NCBI GenBank assembly: GCA_022925895.1
Contig: JAKSYS010000578.1
Location: 1 to 40,919, forward strand
Direction of reading: 5' to 3'
DNA length: 40,919 bases
Source of the DNA: Fragilaria crotonensis
Lineage: Eukaryota > Bacillariophyta > Fragilariophyceae > Fragilariales > Fragilariaceae
Below are positions 23,640-33,845 of the stretch, piece by piece. The notes under the pieces are model-generated. The model saw only the letters and a list, made by a program, of their open reading frames with translations, was not told the DNA's origin and made no database searches. How positions within the stretch are numbered: position 1 is the stretch's first letter; every line of letters begins with the position of its first letter. Both the position numbers and the translations under genes were made by a program.

Positions 23640-23679
23640 GCCCCAAAAGTCATACACCTAAGCGTATGACTTTCGGGGC
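23640..23679. other. Near-perfect inverted repeat (hairpin)
   Basis: Arms gccccaaaagtcatac (23640-23655) and gtatgactttcggggc (23664-23679) pair with one mismatch around an 8-nt loop. Weaker pairing extends outward by several bases. It lies about 200 bp upstream of the gene C start. It could be a fold-back MITE remnant, or a regulatory or structured element. I saw no second copy in the window. Confidence 0.5.
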
Positions 23680-23689
23680 GGACCTTATC

Positions 23690-24170
23690 TGATTCAGGTC
23701 CATGTCTGAGTAAGTGCTGTCAGTTAAATAGTGGTTTTAGAATACATATACTTAGACGATTTGAATTCCCATATCGAGGGCATCGACAAGTGACAAGTAG
23801 CACTTGCTACAACTATGTTGTAACAGGGTATCGGGGTAAGACTGGTTTGGCTGTCGGAATCTGTGGGCTTTGCGTCCAATTCGTTGCGAGCTTGTTCATC
23901 TGCTCAGTGTCTCGGACATCCATTGTCTTCCGTTCCACTGCTTCAAAATCTGGAGTGCTGCCAAAATTGTCTGGAAACCAAAATCACCATTTAGCCTCCC
24001 GCGACATCACGTCAAAAAGTTGCTCCTTGCTTGAAGCTTGTCCAACTACTTTACTCGAAGTAAATGAACAATCTACGATGGTAAGGGAGTCTATTTTTTA
24101 GGATACAGTCTTATGGGCTACAGAGTATTGGTCGAATTTTTCGCCACCAGTTTTATTTTTACAAACGAGA
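23690..24170. other. Spacer without a recognisable gene
   Basis: A 103-codon plus-strand frame (23790-24101) has no recognisable motif. Nothing else is supported. Confidence 0.35.
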
Positions 24171-24176
24171 AATTGG

Positions 24177-24800
24177 TCATATCCACTTGAGCAGGAGCAT
24201 GATTGACAAAAGGAAACAGACAAGAATAGGCTCACTCCCTGGGTGCTGCCTATTTAAATTGACCTCATGCTGTGGGTCTGAAGCGCCGTTGTGGTGCAAA
24301 CACTGCCACAATCCGTCTGGAACAGCCTGAGCGAAAATGTCATCGTGGCCCGCACACTGCGATTGAGCAGCAGGAGGTTGCACAGTAGGTCGCGTGGTGG
24401 CGCGAACAACAACTCCCGCCACAATGATGACTAAGGGATCCTGCAGCGACAGTAGACTCCTTTACTGAATTTAGAAACCTGTAAAAAAGGAGCAAGGTAC
24501 ACAGTGAGAAACAGTTGAAACATCCATCGGCATCACAATAACAGAACAATGCACAAGAGGAACCGCTGATTACATACCTTTTTATACAGAGAAGACAAAC
24601 AAAAACTACGGTTTCACTCCAGGTAAGATGGAACGGGCATTGAGTATCAAATGACGTGGTGGACTGGGTTGTTTGGCACCACGTCGTCACATGACAACAT
24701 GGTGTCAAATGGCTCCAAAGTCCCTCTGTGGTTTTTGTGTTTACAGTGTGCTCGAAACTCAGAGTTTTGTTCTCGAGTATTAAAATGAACACATCTCTGA
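24177..24800 (-). CDS. Possible small spliced gene, unrecognised
   Basis: The minus strand has a canonical-looking 99-bp intron: donor AAAAAG-GTATGT at 24577 and a polypyrimidine acceptor CTCCTTTTTTACAG ending at 24479, close in length to the kinase-gene introns. Downstream, one frame gives a hydrophobic DPLVIIVAGVVVRATTR stretch and ends ILVCFLLSIMLLLKWI before a TGA at 24177, suggesting a small membrane protein. The frame across the intron does not lead into that reading, so the exon model is uncertain. The family is unknown. Confidence 0.25.
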
Positions 24801-25793
24801 GTGGCTACATTCGTGACACTCGTGATTGTACTTTGCAAGTATCTTGCGGTCTTTTATTCTAAGTAAGTAAAAAATCTGAGAGAACTTCATTGCCTTGTAC
24901 AATACATACCCTATTCTAGAGGCATATGCATACCTTAGTAGGTGTATACTTTCCTCGCTCGCTTATACATACACCCTGATTGAAATTCGTTCCGAGTTCC
25001 GAGGGAGTCTTGATTCGTGTTGCGTGTTGCGCCCCATCGATTCCAGCGTGCATATCATCATCACTTATACTGCTACGGTTACGGTACGCCTACATTTCTC
25101 GTCAACACACGGGAGGAACGGCGTGCACAAGTCGTGTGCTAGTAGAGAGATGATATTGTAGGATACATGCATGTTTCGTACGCCTGGTACCAGTATTGTA
25201 CCAGCTCTACATACGGGGTTTTGTCGTTATGCACCTTTATGCATGTATGTATATATGTTGCGTGCGATTGAAGATTCTATTCTGATATATCGTATATACA
25301 GATGTAAAGTATATGAAATATGTTCTACGTGAATGGGTACGTACAGCTGGTTGCACAATTAAATGGCATCGCTTAGAACGTAGTAATATTTCTACAGGCG
25401 TTCAATAATCTCTATAGTAGACGTCAGCAGAACAATTTGAATGGCTGCTACGGTAGGCTCCTGATGAATGGTATCTTTCCACAAGTGATGTCTCATTCCG
25501 TCTGCCCTGTTCGGATGCGACTCGCAATGCTCCCAATCCATACTTGAAGAGCAGTTTGATGCACCAGAAGATTGCTCTTGTCGTGACTCTAGACAGTGGT
25601 TTTGAACACTCCCGTGTTTGTGAGTGGTACTTTGGAGGCAGGACCATTCGAGACGAGGCGTTTTTGCGCCGATCTGGCACGCCCACCAGTAGCCCATTTG
25701 TGTTGGACTGAGCTGTGCGCTGGATGCTCAGCATGGTTCCGTTTGAGGAGCGTCTCGCAAAACGTACCGACGTGTTTCTGGCTTGTGTAAAGT
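24801..25793. other. Spacer rich in short tac/gtac words
   Basis: Alternating words such as gtac, catac and gtatat are common (24895-25330). Overlapping frames at 25390-25790 on the minus strand resemble nothing I know. No gene is supported. Confidence 0.35.
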
Positions 25794-26620
25794 AATGCGG
25801 CGGGTCTCCCGAACGGCATGAGTGGGTACGACGACATGCCCGATGCGATGGTGCAGCACAACGAGGTGTTTTCCGTCAAGGGGTGGCTGAACATGGTGGT
25901 TGGTTGTTGTGGGTCGACACCTCCTCACATCAAGGCGATCCGCGAGATGGCTGCGAACTACAAGCCTCGCAAGCTTCCCGACGCGGGTCGTCCGAAGATG
26001 TGGCTGTCAGGTCTTGAGGATCATGTAGTTGAGGACGTGCATAACCAGCACGGCAGGCCGTTCTTGAAAATGGGTGAGCGATGCAACCTGAGGGGCTCTA
26101 TTAAGTTCAAGAAGGTCATGATGGCGGGTGATTTTGGAGCTGCCATGGATATTGCAAAGAAACAAGTTGAGGATGGAGCACACGTGATTGACATCAAATG
26201 TCGATGACGGTGTGCTTGATGGACTCGCGGCAATGCAGAAGTTTGTGAAGATCGCCGTGACTGAGCCTGAGATCGCGAAGGTTTCGTTCATGTTGGACGC
26301 ATCGAAGTTCGATATTGTTCTTGCTGGGTTGAAGTGGTGCCAAGGGAAGTGCATAATCAACTCGATCTCGTTGAAGGTTGGCGAGGACTGAGTTCGAGGA
26401 GCATGTGGCATAACTGAAGATGCATGGAGCCGCTGTCGTTGTGATGGCGTTCGACGAGGAAGGTCAGGCCGCGACAGAGGATGAAAAGCTACGCATCTGT
26501 AAGCGCAGTTGCGACATCATGCTAGTGAACGAAGTCCGCTTTCCTCCTGAGGATATCATCTTTGATCCCAACGTGTTGACGATGGGCACTGGTTTGGAGG
26601 AGCACAACAACTATGTCTTT

Positions 26621-26674
26621 AACTTTATTAATGCTATTAACTTTATTAATGCTGTTAACTTTATTAATGCTGCG
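26621..26674 (+). repeat. 18-bp tandem repeat (3 units) inside the MetH copy
   Basis: Units begin at 26621, 26639 and 26657, each aactttattaatgct plus three variable bases. They encode NFINA-type hexapeptides where MetH normally has a single FINA segment before KIIKE. The expansion keeps the frame. Confidence 0.85.
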
Positions 26675-26970
26675 AAGATAATTAAGGAAGAATGTCCGTA
26701 GTATGTGAAGATTTCTGCTGGTATCAGCAACTTGTCGTTCGGCTTCCGCGGCGTGACAACGATTCGCGAATCGATTCACTCCGTGTTCTTACACCATGTC
26801 ATCTTGGAGGCTGGTATGGACGTGGGTATAGTTAATGCGTTGGAGTTGCTTAGCATTGATGAGCTTGACCCTGAATTGAGAGAAGCCAGCGAGAACGTCG
26901 TGTTGAACAAGATGGAGAATGCGACAGAAGTTATGATAGATTTGACTTGTGAGTCAGATTTTGCTGCTCG

Positions 26971-27020
26971 CATGCACAGAAACTCACCAAGCAAGCATGC
27001 ACAGAAACTCACCAAGCAAA
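26971..27020 (+). repeat. 25-bp tandem duplication at the end of the MetH copy
   Basis: The unit catgcacagaaactcaccaa plus gcaag occurs at 26971-26995 and again at 26996-27020 with one difference. It lies where similarity to MetH ends and the frame runs into a foreign tail before a TAA. Confidence 0.8.
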
Positions 27021-27039
27021 AGAAAGTCACATAAAGGCA

Positions 27040-27990
27040 CTCCAAATTATAACAAATTGTGGGGTTGTGATGTGAAAACTGACAACATCACTCATGTTGC
27101 TCAATCCTCAAGGTAGTTCGCAAGGTAATGATATAGGGCATGTTGTCAGTTTGCCACAGTGTGGGCCTTGTTGACCCGCTGATGCCCCCATGATCAACAC
27201 ATGATATTACCGTGTTATTTTTTTTACTACCCAAAAGGACGAATCTGTTTTACTTAGGCAAAAAAGCTTTTAACGTGCAAAAACTGCCAAGATCTACGTT
27301 GGGTTATTTAATTGTGCAAACAGCTGTACCAACCGCATAAGGAGAATTTTGGACAGCTAATATGGCTTATGAGATGCACAGCATATGTATGACAGTACGA
27401 CAGCATCATCATCTATCGGCAAAGTTACAACTGTACAACAGATCCACAAATCGCCAAGGTTAATAGAGATAAAACTAGAATGGTAGATCTGCACAGTGAT
27501 TTTGTTGCCTTCAGCTGGTATTGAAACATCGTATTCCCCGACATGGCATTCATCATTTCATGATGAGGGATGCGTGCTACTACTACCTTTTTATTGTACC
27601 AGCAGACTGCTATCGATAGAGAAAACGTCAGCATTAGCCCAAACAATCTTCATAGGCGTCGTCCTCGTCGTCTTGCACCAATGTTTCATCATCCAAAAAG
27701 TCAAAGCTGACAACAACGTCTCGGTCCTGTTTTGCTGTTTTTACCGTCGCCACCATCATCCTTTTAATCTTCATTGGCAAAGAGATGAAAGTCTTCATTC
27801 CTTGACCCAAGTTTGATCTGCAAATCAAAGCTGTAGACGGGCTCGAACTAGATTTTGCAAACCGATACATTCCACTTGCGCCTCTACTTGGCTCTGAGCT
27901 CCAACACGGACGACTTGCATTTCTACCCTTCATCGGACTCTGTGGGTTCCATGTCTCCCTGACAGTACGTCAAACCCGTTCCCAATAAAT
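27040..27990. other. Spacer without a recognisable gene
   Basis: A 99-codon minus frame (27933-27634) with an acidic end (DDEDDAYEDCLG) has no recognisable family. The rest is AT-rich and stop-rich. Confidence 0.3.
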
Positions 27991-28679
27991 TCAATGCTTT
28001 GGAGTATAAACGTCGCACCAGTACTCGCTCACACGGACATTTGCGCCATCCAACAAGAATCGTCGGACGACTGGTCGTCCCAACGGCCAAGACCTCTGGG
28101 AACGAAATCGATTGCCGTTGAGCAGAAGAGTTGCGCTCTGCAAATGACATGCCCACGCCAATTCGATCCTCAAGTGAAATTGATTTGGTTGAGTCGCGTC
28201 GCACCTTTCCCTTACTATAGTCACACTCGGAATATGCTCATTACTGAGATGTCCAAACGAAGACTCAGGTTGCGCACGATGGTACAATTTCATGTCAGTC
28301 ATCAAAGTCTCAAATAGATGTGACGGTATGTCGGTTGTCCTTTTTCGACATTGAAAATGAATACAGATTTCATCGTGCGTGTGCCAGCATCCACAATGCT
28401 GAATCGGACACCGAAGTGTCTCTAATGTCGTTTCCACGGTTCTGGGCACGATGACGTACGCTCAAGTTCGACGAAACATCCCTCCTTTCCAACCTGTACA
28501 CTTTGGGAACAACTCGACACGAGAATCTTGATTCCTTCGGAGCAATCGAATGCCAAGTTTTTGGAAATGGTTTCAATCCATGCCTCGAGTTGATTTGAGA
28601 AACATGGTTGTCTTGTTTGGGTCCTCTGTCTGCAGTACTTGGCAAGAACGCCTTTGCTTGTTGCGAACCTTGTCAACAT
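27991..28679 (-). pseudogene. Possible decayed gene, unrecognised
   Basis: Two minus-strand frames read like protein in succession. 28679-28422 has NQLEAWIETISKNLAFDCSE and KEGCFVELERTSS. 28449-27991 has RCPIQHCGCWHTHDEICIHF and many charged residues. A frameshift near 28430 would join them. I cannot name a family, and the reading could be chance. Confidence 0.25.
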
Positions 28680-30046
28680 CTGCTCGCTCCAACAAGAAGC
28701 ACGGCAACGAAAGCCAAGATCATACTACTCTCAACCTTTCTCGTCCACCAATCCAAGGATGAATCTTGATGGCGCCAAAATAAGTCACTCGCCTGTTGTG
28801 AGGCGAATGCATCATCATAATCACTTGTAATAGGATCATAGTATCATCATGGACCGATCAAACCGTTTGTTTGTGGAGGGTGTGATGATGATGCCTATGG
28901 ACCAATGGATGGAAGGTTGCTTTTTGACAAGAATCGAGCTGGCCACTGTGGCATGCGTTATATGCATATGATAATGACGCGACAGTGACGTACTGTTTCC
29001 TCCCACGCGTCCAAATGTTGATGTGCATTTTCGCGGAGCCTCAGTTTGTTCTCTTCAAAGGGAATGAAACGTTGTTTTGCAATTTCTCGATTGAGAGTGT
29101 GTGTTGTGTGTGTGCTCGCTGCTTCGAGGGGCGACCACAACGTCTCGTGTGTGTGTGTGGTAATAAGAGTCGAAATTAGTCTCTGTAGCAACAAACGAAA
29201 CAAAAGTGCTCATGGATCATTTTCTGGCGTGTCATTTTCAATACTTGCACCACACCATCCTCCAACATGATGATTTCGGAATGAAAATCCACAATCATTT
29301 TCATAGAGACAGCGCGCGTGCCGCACAAATGCCATATCCTTGTGGATCCTTGATTCATGCCATTATCAAATCTTGACATCCAACCATCATGCCAGCCTTA
29401 GAGGCTGCGTGTCACGTTCAATGTCATTGTATATAATAATGTCGACGCGTGAGTCGTTTGGTGAAAACGACGAGATCGGCAAGGGAATACTGTAGTATTT
29501 CATACGCATTGTTCATGTCAGTTTGCTGTTAAGGTTTCTTTTTTCCGAGTGAAAGAGATGATTTCAACTGGATTCCAAAGAGTGGACTGCTGTGATAGGA
29601 ACGACAGAATGCACAGACATGGAAGAGTATTCGGTTCCGACAGCGGCTGTCCTTGTAGACGATGGATGCATCCATAGAGAGCGGAGGTAAAGGCTGCACA
29701 AAGTGATTTGTGATCGGTGCGAGCGGTGATCGGAAATTGTGACGCCTCCTTTTGTTTTCGTTGTACTCCAGTACTGCACGTACGACTACTGTGGTACAAG
29801 TAATGCATACCAGATAGTAGCGGAGATCTTTTATTGTAGTACCAGGTACCCTGAAGTACAAATCTTGGCGCGCACCTGTCACAATGATGACTTTATTCAT
29901 GTGGACTATTGTCACACTCATTCCTCTGCATTTGATGCAGCATATACCGTATGCCGTATGCAGTCAGCTGAATGATAATCGCTGAATCTCAGAGTACAAC
30001 CAGGAGCCAGACAGAGACAAGATCATGACGAAGAAAAAGGCGCCGT
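28680..30046. other. Spacer; GT-rich microsatellite, no recognisable gene
   Basis: GT/TG runs lie at about 29096-29117 and 29146-29160. A 130-codon minus frame (29921-29529) overlaps other frames and shows no motif. Nothing else is supported. Confidence 0.35.
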
Positions 30047-31071
30047 TCATTACCGTGGCATGCCGTGTGTTGTGTTGAATGTCATCAATTATTCTTTGCA
30101 ATCATCGCTGTGCATACTATCATACATACTCCGAGTACTGCATATAATGTACCCCTGAAACGCCAAATAGGGTCTACCGCAAGGGAGATTGGGGACACCG
30201 AATGGAGCAGATTGTGAGACATCCATGCCATCAAGAACGCAAGCAAACGCAACACGGCGAACAAACAAAATTGCCGGTGTCGTTTGGAAGGTGATGTGCT
30301 ATCACTCCTTGTAGCGTCCCACCTGATACGGTTGGACATTTGGCATGTCTCCTTCTCCGCTGACAATATCCTGTGTGTTGGAGCGTGGAGCACTGAGGAC
30401 AGCGTACACGAGAATTCGTGTCTTGGATCTCAAGAAGCAGCATGGATCGGTGTCATTCTCGATATGAGTGCTGCAGCGGACGACACATTACACTCGAGCC
30501 TTGGCACGCGGTGCGTGTGTGTTGTTTAGCAGAAGAGATACCCGAAGGATTCCCAACGCCATTCGTGACTTTCTCATCACATCATCTTCAGAGATCGTTT
30601 CCTCGGGCTGTTTTGCTGAAAGAGATGCCCATCGAGATGTCAAGGACTGAAGGACCGTCCACACCATTCGTGATTTTCTCATGGCATCATCGCTGGAGAT
30701 TGCGAAAACTAATCGTCTTCTCGAGGAGGACCTATACTGTGTCGAGGCCAAGTCACGATCCGTCAAATATGGAGCGTGCACTCACGTAATCGAAGTATCT
30801 AGTAGGCATCGTCCTTCCTTGTCGAACTTGTCGAAGGCATTGACTCTGTCTCAGTCGTCTGCGCCACTGTCATGTACAATGTAAACTGCTTACTTTTGTT
30901 AATCTCGCACTTGGCAATTAGCGTCGCCTTATACCTTTATGCCCCTTTTCTATTTGCATGTACACATGAATGAAATGAATAATTTTAATATATAACATGC
31001 AGATACTTTAGGGCGCCAGGCTATTCTCAGGCAAATATCATGGGCATACAACTGGAGTACTTCCGGTAGTA
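30047..31071. repeat. Repeat X3: 3' flank of gene D, duplicate of X1
   Basis: From 30157 (gaaacgccaaatagggtcta) it follows X1 almost base for base up to the gene D stop, with small indels. Upstream, 30047-30156 shares the cattcattaccg and tcattattctttgc type blocks with the left end of X2. It includes a copy of the 17-bp border repeat at 31053-31069. Confidence 0.8.
31053..31069. repeat. 17-bp border repeat next to the gene D stop
   Basis: Identical to 895-911 (tggagtacttccggtag). It ends 2 bp before the complement of the gene D stop codon, the same offset as in gene A. Confidence 0.7.
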
Positions 31072-33144
31072 CTAGGTACTAGTGGTGTCATCCTCATGAT
31101 TGACACGCACTCCATAATGCTTCTTCGCACAGTCACCCGTCACCCAAATGGTAGTTCCGTTCTGGTCCACAACAGGAACCATCTTAGGTGGCATCCACAG
31201 ATGCCTTCTCTTGTCTTTCTGTGCCTTTTCTGCGATTAACTCGTATGCAGCTCCTGTCAGTTCATGCATTTTGCCGCATGCTTCGATTGGCGTGGTGTCG
31301 TCATTCTCAAGGAAAGCCTGAAAACTGTCCAAGACGGCACCCGCTGCTTCGTCAATCACAGAATCAAGAAACCCCGCCAATTTTTCGCATTGGTCAAGAA
31401 TTGGGATTGGAGGGATTGGGAGGGGAACACCATAAGCTTCGACAACCTTTTTGATTACCCAAAGACACACTTTCAGCCACGGTGCAACCTTCACGATCCA
31501 TCCTCGAGGCATCTCGATCTCAAAGGGTTCGTGCCCTGGCACACCCGAGTGTGCACAGATGAAGACGACGCTGTATTTTTGCAGCACTTTGTCCTTGCTC
31601 CACCCCATTGGATCTTTCAGGAACTTCTCATCAAAAACCAAGGGTGTCATCAAAACCAGATTCGGGCATTTCTTAAACTGATTTGCTGACAGTAGCGCTA
31701 ACGCTGCCAATGACCGGTCTAATCCTTTTGCCAACCTCTGTAGCATGTGCTGCTGCTTCTGTAGCAACTCGTTTGAATGTTCAACACCAACATGGACCAC
31801 GTATATATCAGATCTCACCAGGTACACTTGGCGGAGACATTCGTCCACCTTCGTCTGGTCGGCGCGTTGTTCAACGTAACGTTTGTACGTCTCAACAGGA
31901 ATGCGTCCATAAAGATCCTTGTCGTGGATTTTGCTTGGGCAATCCTGAATCAGGCATACAAGTTGGCATCCGTTCTCATCACAGAGCTTATCCACAATAC
32001 AAGTTGTGCACAGCGCATGCCCTTTGCTGCACTTGAAATCTGAACGATATCTGTGGCAAGTTTCACAGTATGCATATTCATATCGGCCGGTGTTCGTATT
32101 GCGCCATATGCTGACGTGGCTTGCAAAGATTGCGAAGATCGTGACTCCGATGATTAGGAAATTGGCGACCCGTAAATCTGGAGCAAAACAAACGGAAATC
32201 GTCAGCAAAAAAGTGGCAAGCACTGCGACGCTTCGCACTCCATCAGGTTGTCGAATGCCTTCGTCGGCATTCAAATTGATTGCATCTCTGAGCTTATCGA
32301 GGAGTTCCTTCGTGCTCAACCTTTTGTCAGGCAGAGGAGCCATGCAGGCAATAGCAGCCTTGCATAAAAGTTGAAGAGACGCTGGATTCCAGATGATGGT
32401 GGGATCGGCATCATCCATGAGCTTTTTCCATCCTTTGCGAATCGGCCGATCACGCCCGTCCTTGACATATCGACGATATGCATTCTCGAGTTGCACCCCG
32501 TTGGTCGTCGGAAGCCCTCCCGTCACGCATCCCACAATGAGCTCAACCAAGACAACGCCAACGGAAAACACGTCATAGGCAGCGATATAGGGCCACGAAG
32601 CGCTTTCCGATTTCATCTTGACATACTCTGGGCACATGTATCCGCGAGTTCCAAATGCAAACGCGCCGTTTGTGCTCTGCAAAGACCCCGGAGTAGCCCT
32701 GGAGTTGTCGTCAGGTACAAATTTGGCCAGCCCGCAATCAATCAGCCGGGGGGTAAAATCTTCCGCCAGACAAATATTGGCACTCTTGATATCGCGATGA
32801 AACACTTTCCAACTTTTGCCTGCCACCTTGCACCCGCCCGTGTGTAAGAAGTGCACTGCTCTCACCAATTTGAACATGATGGACAATCGAGTATCTGCCG
32901 ACAGGCGGGCTCTGTTGCCGTCGTCAGTAAAGAAGCCAGCGAGGGAGCCGTTAGCGGCATGTTCGTACACCAAACACTGCTGTGCACTGTTGGCATTTAA
33001 ACTGTAGCCATACAAGACAACAATGTTTGGATGCCGGAATCTCTTCAGACGCTCCGAGTACAGCTGTAAGGACCGCCATTCAGCTGTTGGGTCCAACAAT
33101 ACGGCTTTGTTTCCGATGTTATGGAACAACATCATAAGCAACAA
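31072..33144 (-). CDS. Gene D: partial kinase-RING-like paralog with a two-helix membrane hairpin, lacking ankyrin and kinase N-lobe
   Basis: An uninterrupted frame of 690 codons. Residues 32-690 are homologous to exon 2 of gene A: HPNIVVLYGY, HRDIKSAN (116-123), DCG (136-138), GTRGYMCPEY, the RING-like motif (360-402) and the C-terminal domain. Residues 305-321 and 327-347 form two hydrophobic segments absent from the paralogs, a likely membrane hairpin between kinase and RING-like motif. Residues 1-31, including MLLMMLFHNIGN, come from repeat Y3, so translation from this ATG is uncertain. The glycine loop, the ATP-binding lysine and all ankyrin repeats are missing, and no exon 1 is found before gene E. 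It is a pseudogene, a pseudokinase, or uses an exon I cannot see. The frame is fully open, so loss was recent or selection persists. Confidence 0.7.
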   Translation of the reverse strand: MLLMMLFHNIGNKAVLLDPTAEWRSLQLYSERLKRFRHPNIVVLYGYSLNANSAQQCLVYEHAANGSLAGFFTDDGNRARLSADTRLSIMFKLVRAVHFLHTGGCKVAGKSWKVFHRDIKSANICLAEDFTPRLIDCGLAKFVPDDNSRATPGSLQSTNGAFAFGTRGYMCPEYVKMKSESASWPYIAAYDVFSVGVVLVELIVGCVTGGLPTTNGVQLENAYRRYVKDGRDRPIRKGWKKLMDDADPTIIWNPASLQLLCKAAIACMAPLPDKRLSTKELLDKLRDAINLNADEGIRQPDGVRSVAVLATFLLTISVCFAPDLRVANFLIIGVTIFAIFASHVSIWRNTNTGRYEYAYCETCHRYRSDFKCSKGHALCTTCIVDKLCDENGCQLVCLIQDCPSKIHDKDLYGRIPVETYKRYVEQRADQTKVDECLRQVYLVRSDIYVVHVGVEHSNELLQKQQHMLQRLAKGLDRSLAALALLSANQFKKCPNLVLMTPLVFDEKFLKDPMGWSKDKVLQKYSVVFICAHSGVPGHEPFEIEMPRGWIVKVAPWLKVCLWVIKKVVEAYGVPLPIPPIPILDQCEKLAGFLDSVIDEAAGAVLDSFQAFLENDDTTPIEACGKMHELTGAAYELIAEKAQKDKRRHLWMPPKMVPVVDQNGTTIWVTGDCAKKHYGVRVNHEDDTTST

Positions 33145-33520
33145 TAAACAGGAGGTTCTCGTTCATGGCGACTTGCCGCATCCGATAGACTACAAGGAAC
33201 GTGACGATAAGTACGACGAAGACAATCATGATGAAATGCACTGGAAGATTGATCATGACAAAAAGGGATGTACGTACGTTCTGTTGACACTGCCAAAGGC
33301 CGATCCCAATAGCTGGTGTGACATTGCGATGGAGTTGACCTGTACAGCAGCAAGTCTCTGTTGGTGTAGACGATGGTAGTTGTACAAACACTCGGAACGA
33401 CGTTGCGTTTCCAAGGGCTTGGGATGAATCCTACTAGATTCGCTGTTGCTCCCGATGCAGAATGAAAACGAAGCAATAATCCCACTACGTTGGGATCGCA
33501 CTACCATACTCAAGTACTTG
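33053..33520. repeat. Dispersed repeat Y, copy 3, fused to the gene D kinase exon
   Basis: Similarity to Y1 begins exactly at tccgagtacagctgt (33053; 6475 in Y1), next to the first kinase codon of gene D, and ends near 33520 after caagtac. Left of 33053 the sequence is kinase exon; in Y1 and Y2 the repeat continues instead. This marks a recombination junction. Confidence 0.65.
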
Positions 33521-33845
33521 TCTCTTGTCAGTTTGACCCATCATGCCATCACACACGTACACCATACTTGTGTGCCATGTACTACAAGTATCGTACTACT
33601 ACTAACAAATACAAGCTTCAAGCTACTAATACTACGAGGTAGTTCTCGACGTGCATTCGAAGTAATGGAGTCTGGAATACGAGAATGTTGTGTGTGCTTT
33701 AGGTACTGATTATGATGAGTACACGATGACTACAGTTTGATGTTAGATATATATATGATACACCAATTCAACGAAACGCATCTCCAAACTTGAACGAATG
33801 ATATGCATACAACAGCTACTATGTACTAAGTTAACACGAACAATC
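33521..33845. other. Spacer between repeat Y3 and gene E
   Basis: It is rich in tac/gtac words (33515-33650), with tatatatatga near 33747. The last 20 bp before gene E resemble the 3' flank of gene C. No gene. Confidence 0.4.

Larger units (their letters stand above)
25794..27034 (+). pseudogene. metH: Partial copy of cobalamin-dependent methionine synthase (MetH)
   Basis: MetH transfers a methyl group from methyltetrahydrofolate to homocysteine through cobalamin. This copy begins inside the homocysteine-binding domain (NAAGLPNGMSGYDDMPDAM), includes the zinc-site motif GCCGSTPPHI, and continues through the linker (YKPRKLPDAGRPKMWLSGLE) into the pterin-binding domain ([56 protein letters not shown]). 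Cobalamin- and SAM-binding domains are absent, as is the N-terminus. Breaks: an extra base near 26196, an extra base near 26390, a TAA near 26412 and a TAG near 26699. An 18-bp in-frame expansion lies at 26621-26674. It has no intron, so retroposition or a segmental copy are both possible. Confidence 0.88.

Noticed and set aside
31072-33051. Calling gene D or the DCG kinases catalytically dead
   Set aside because: The Asp of DFG and HRD is kept in all, so activity cannot be excluded for A, C and E; gene D may have an unseen exon.
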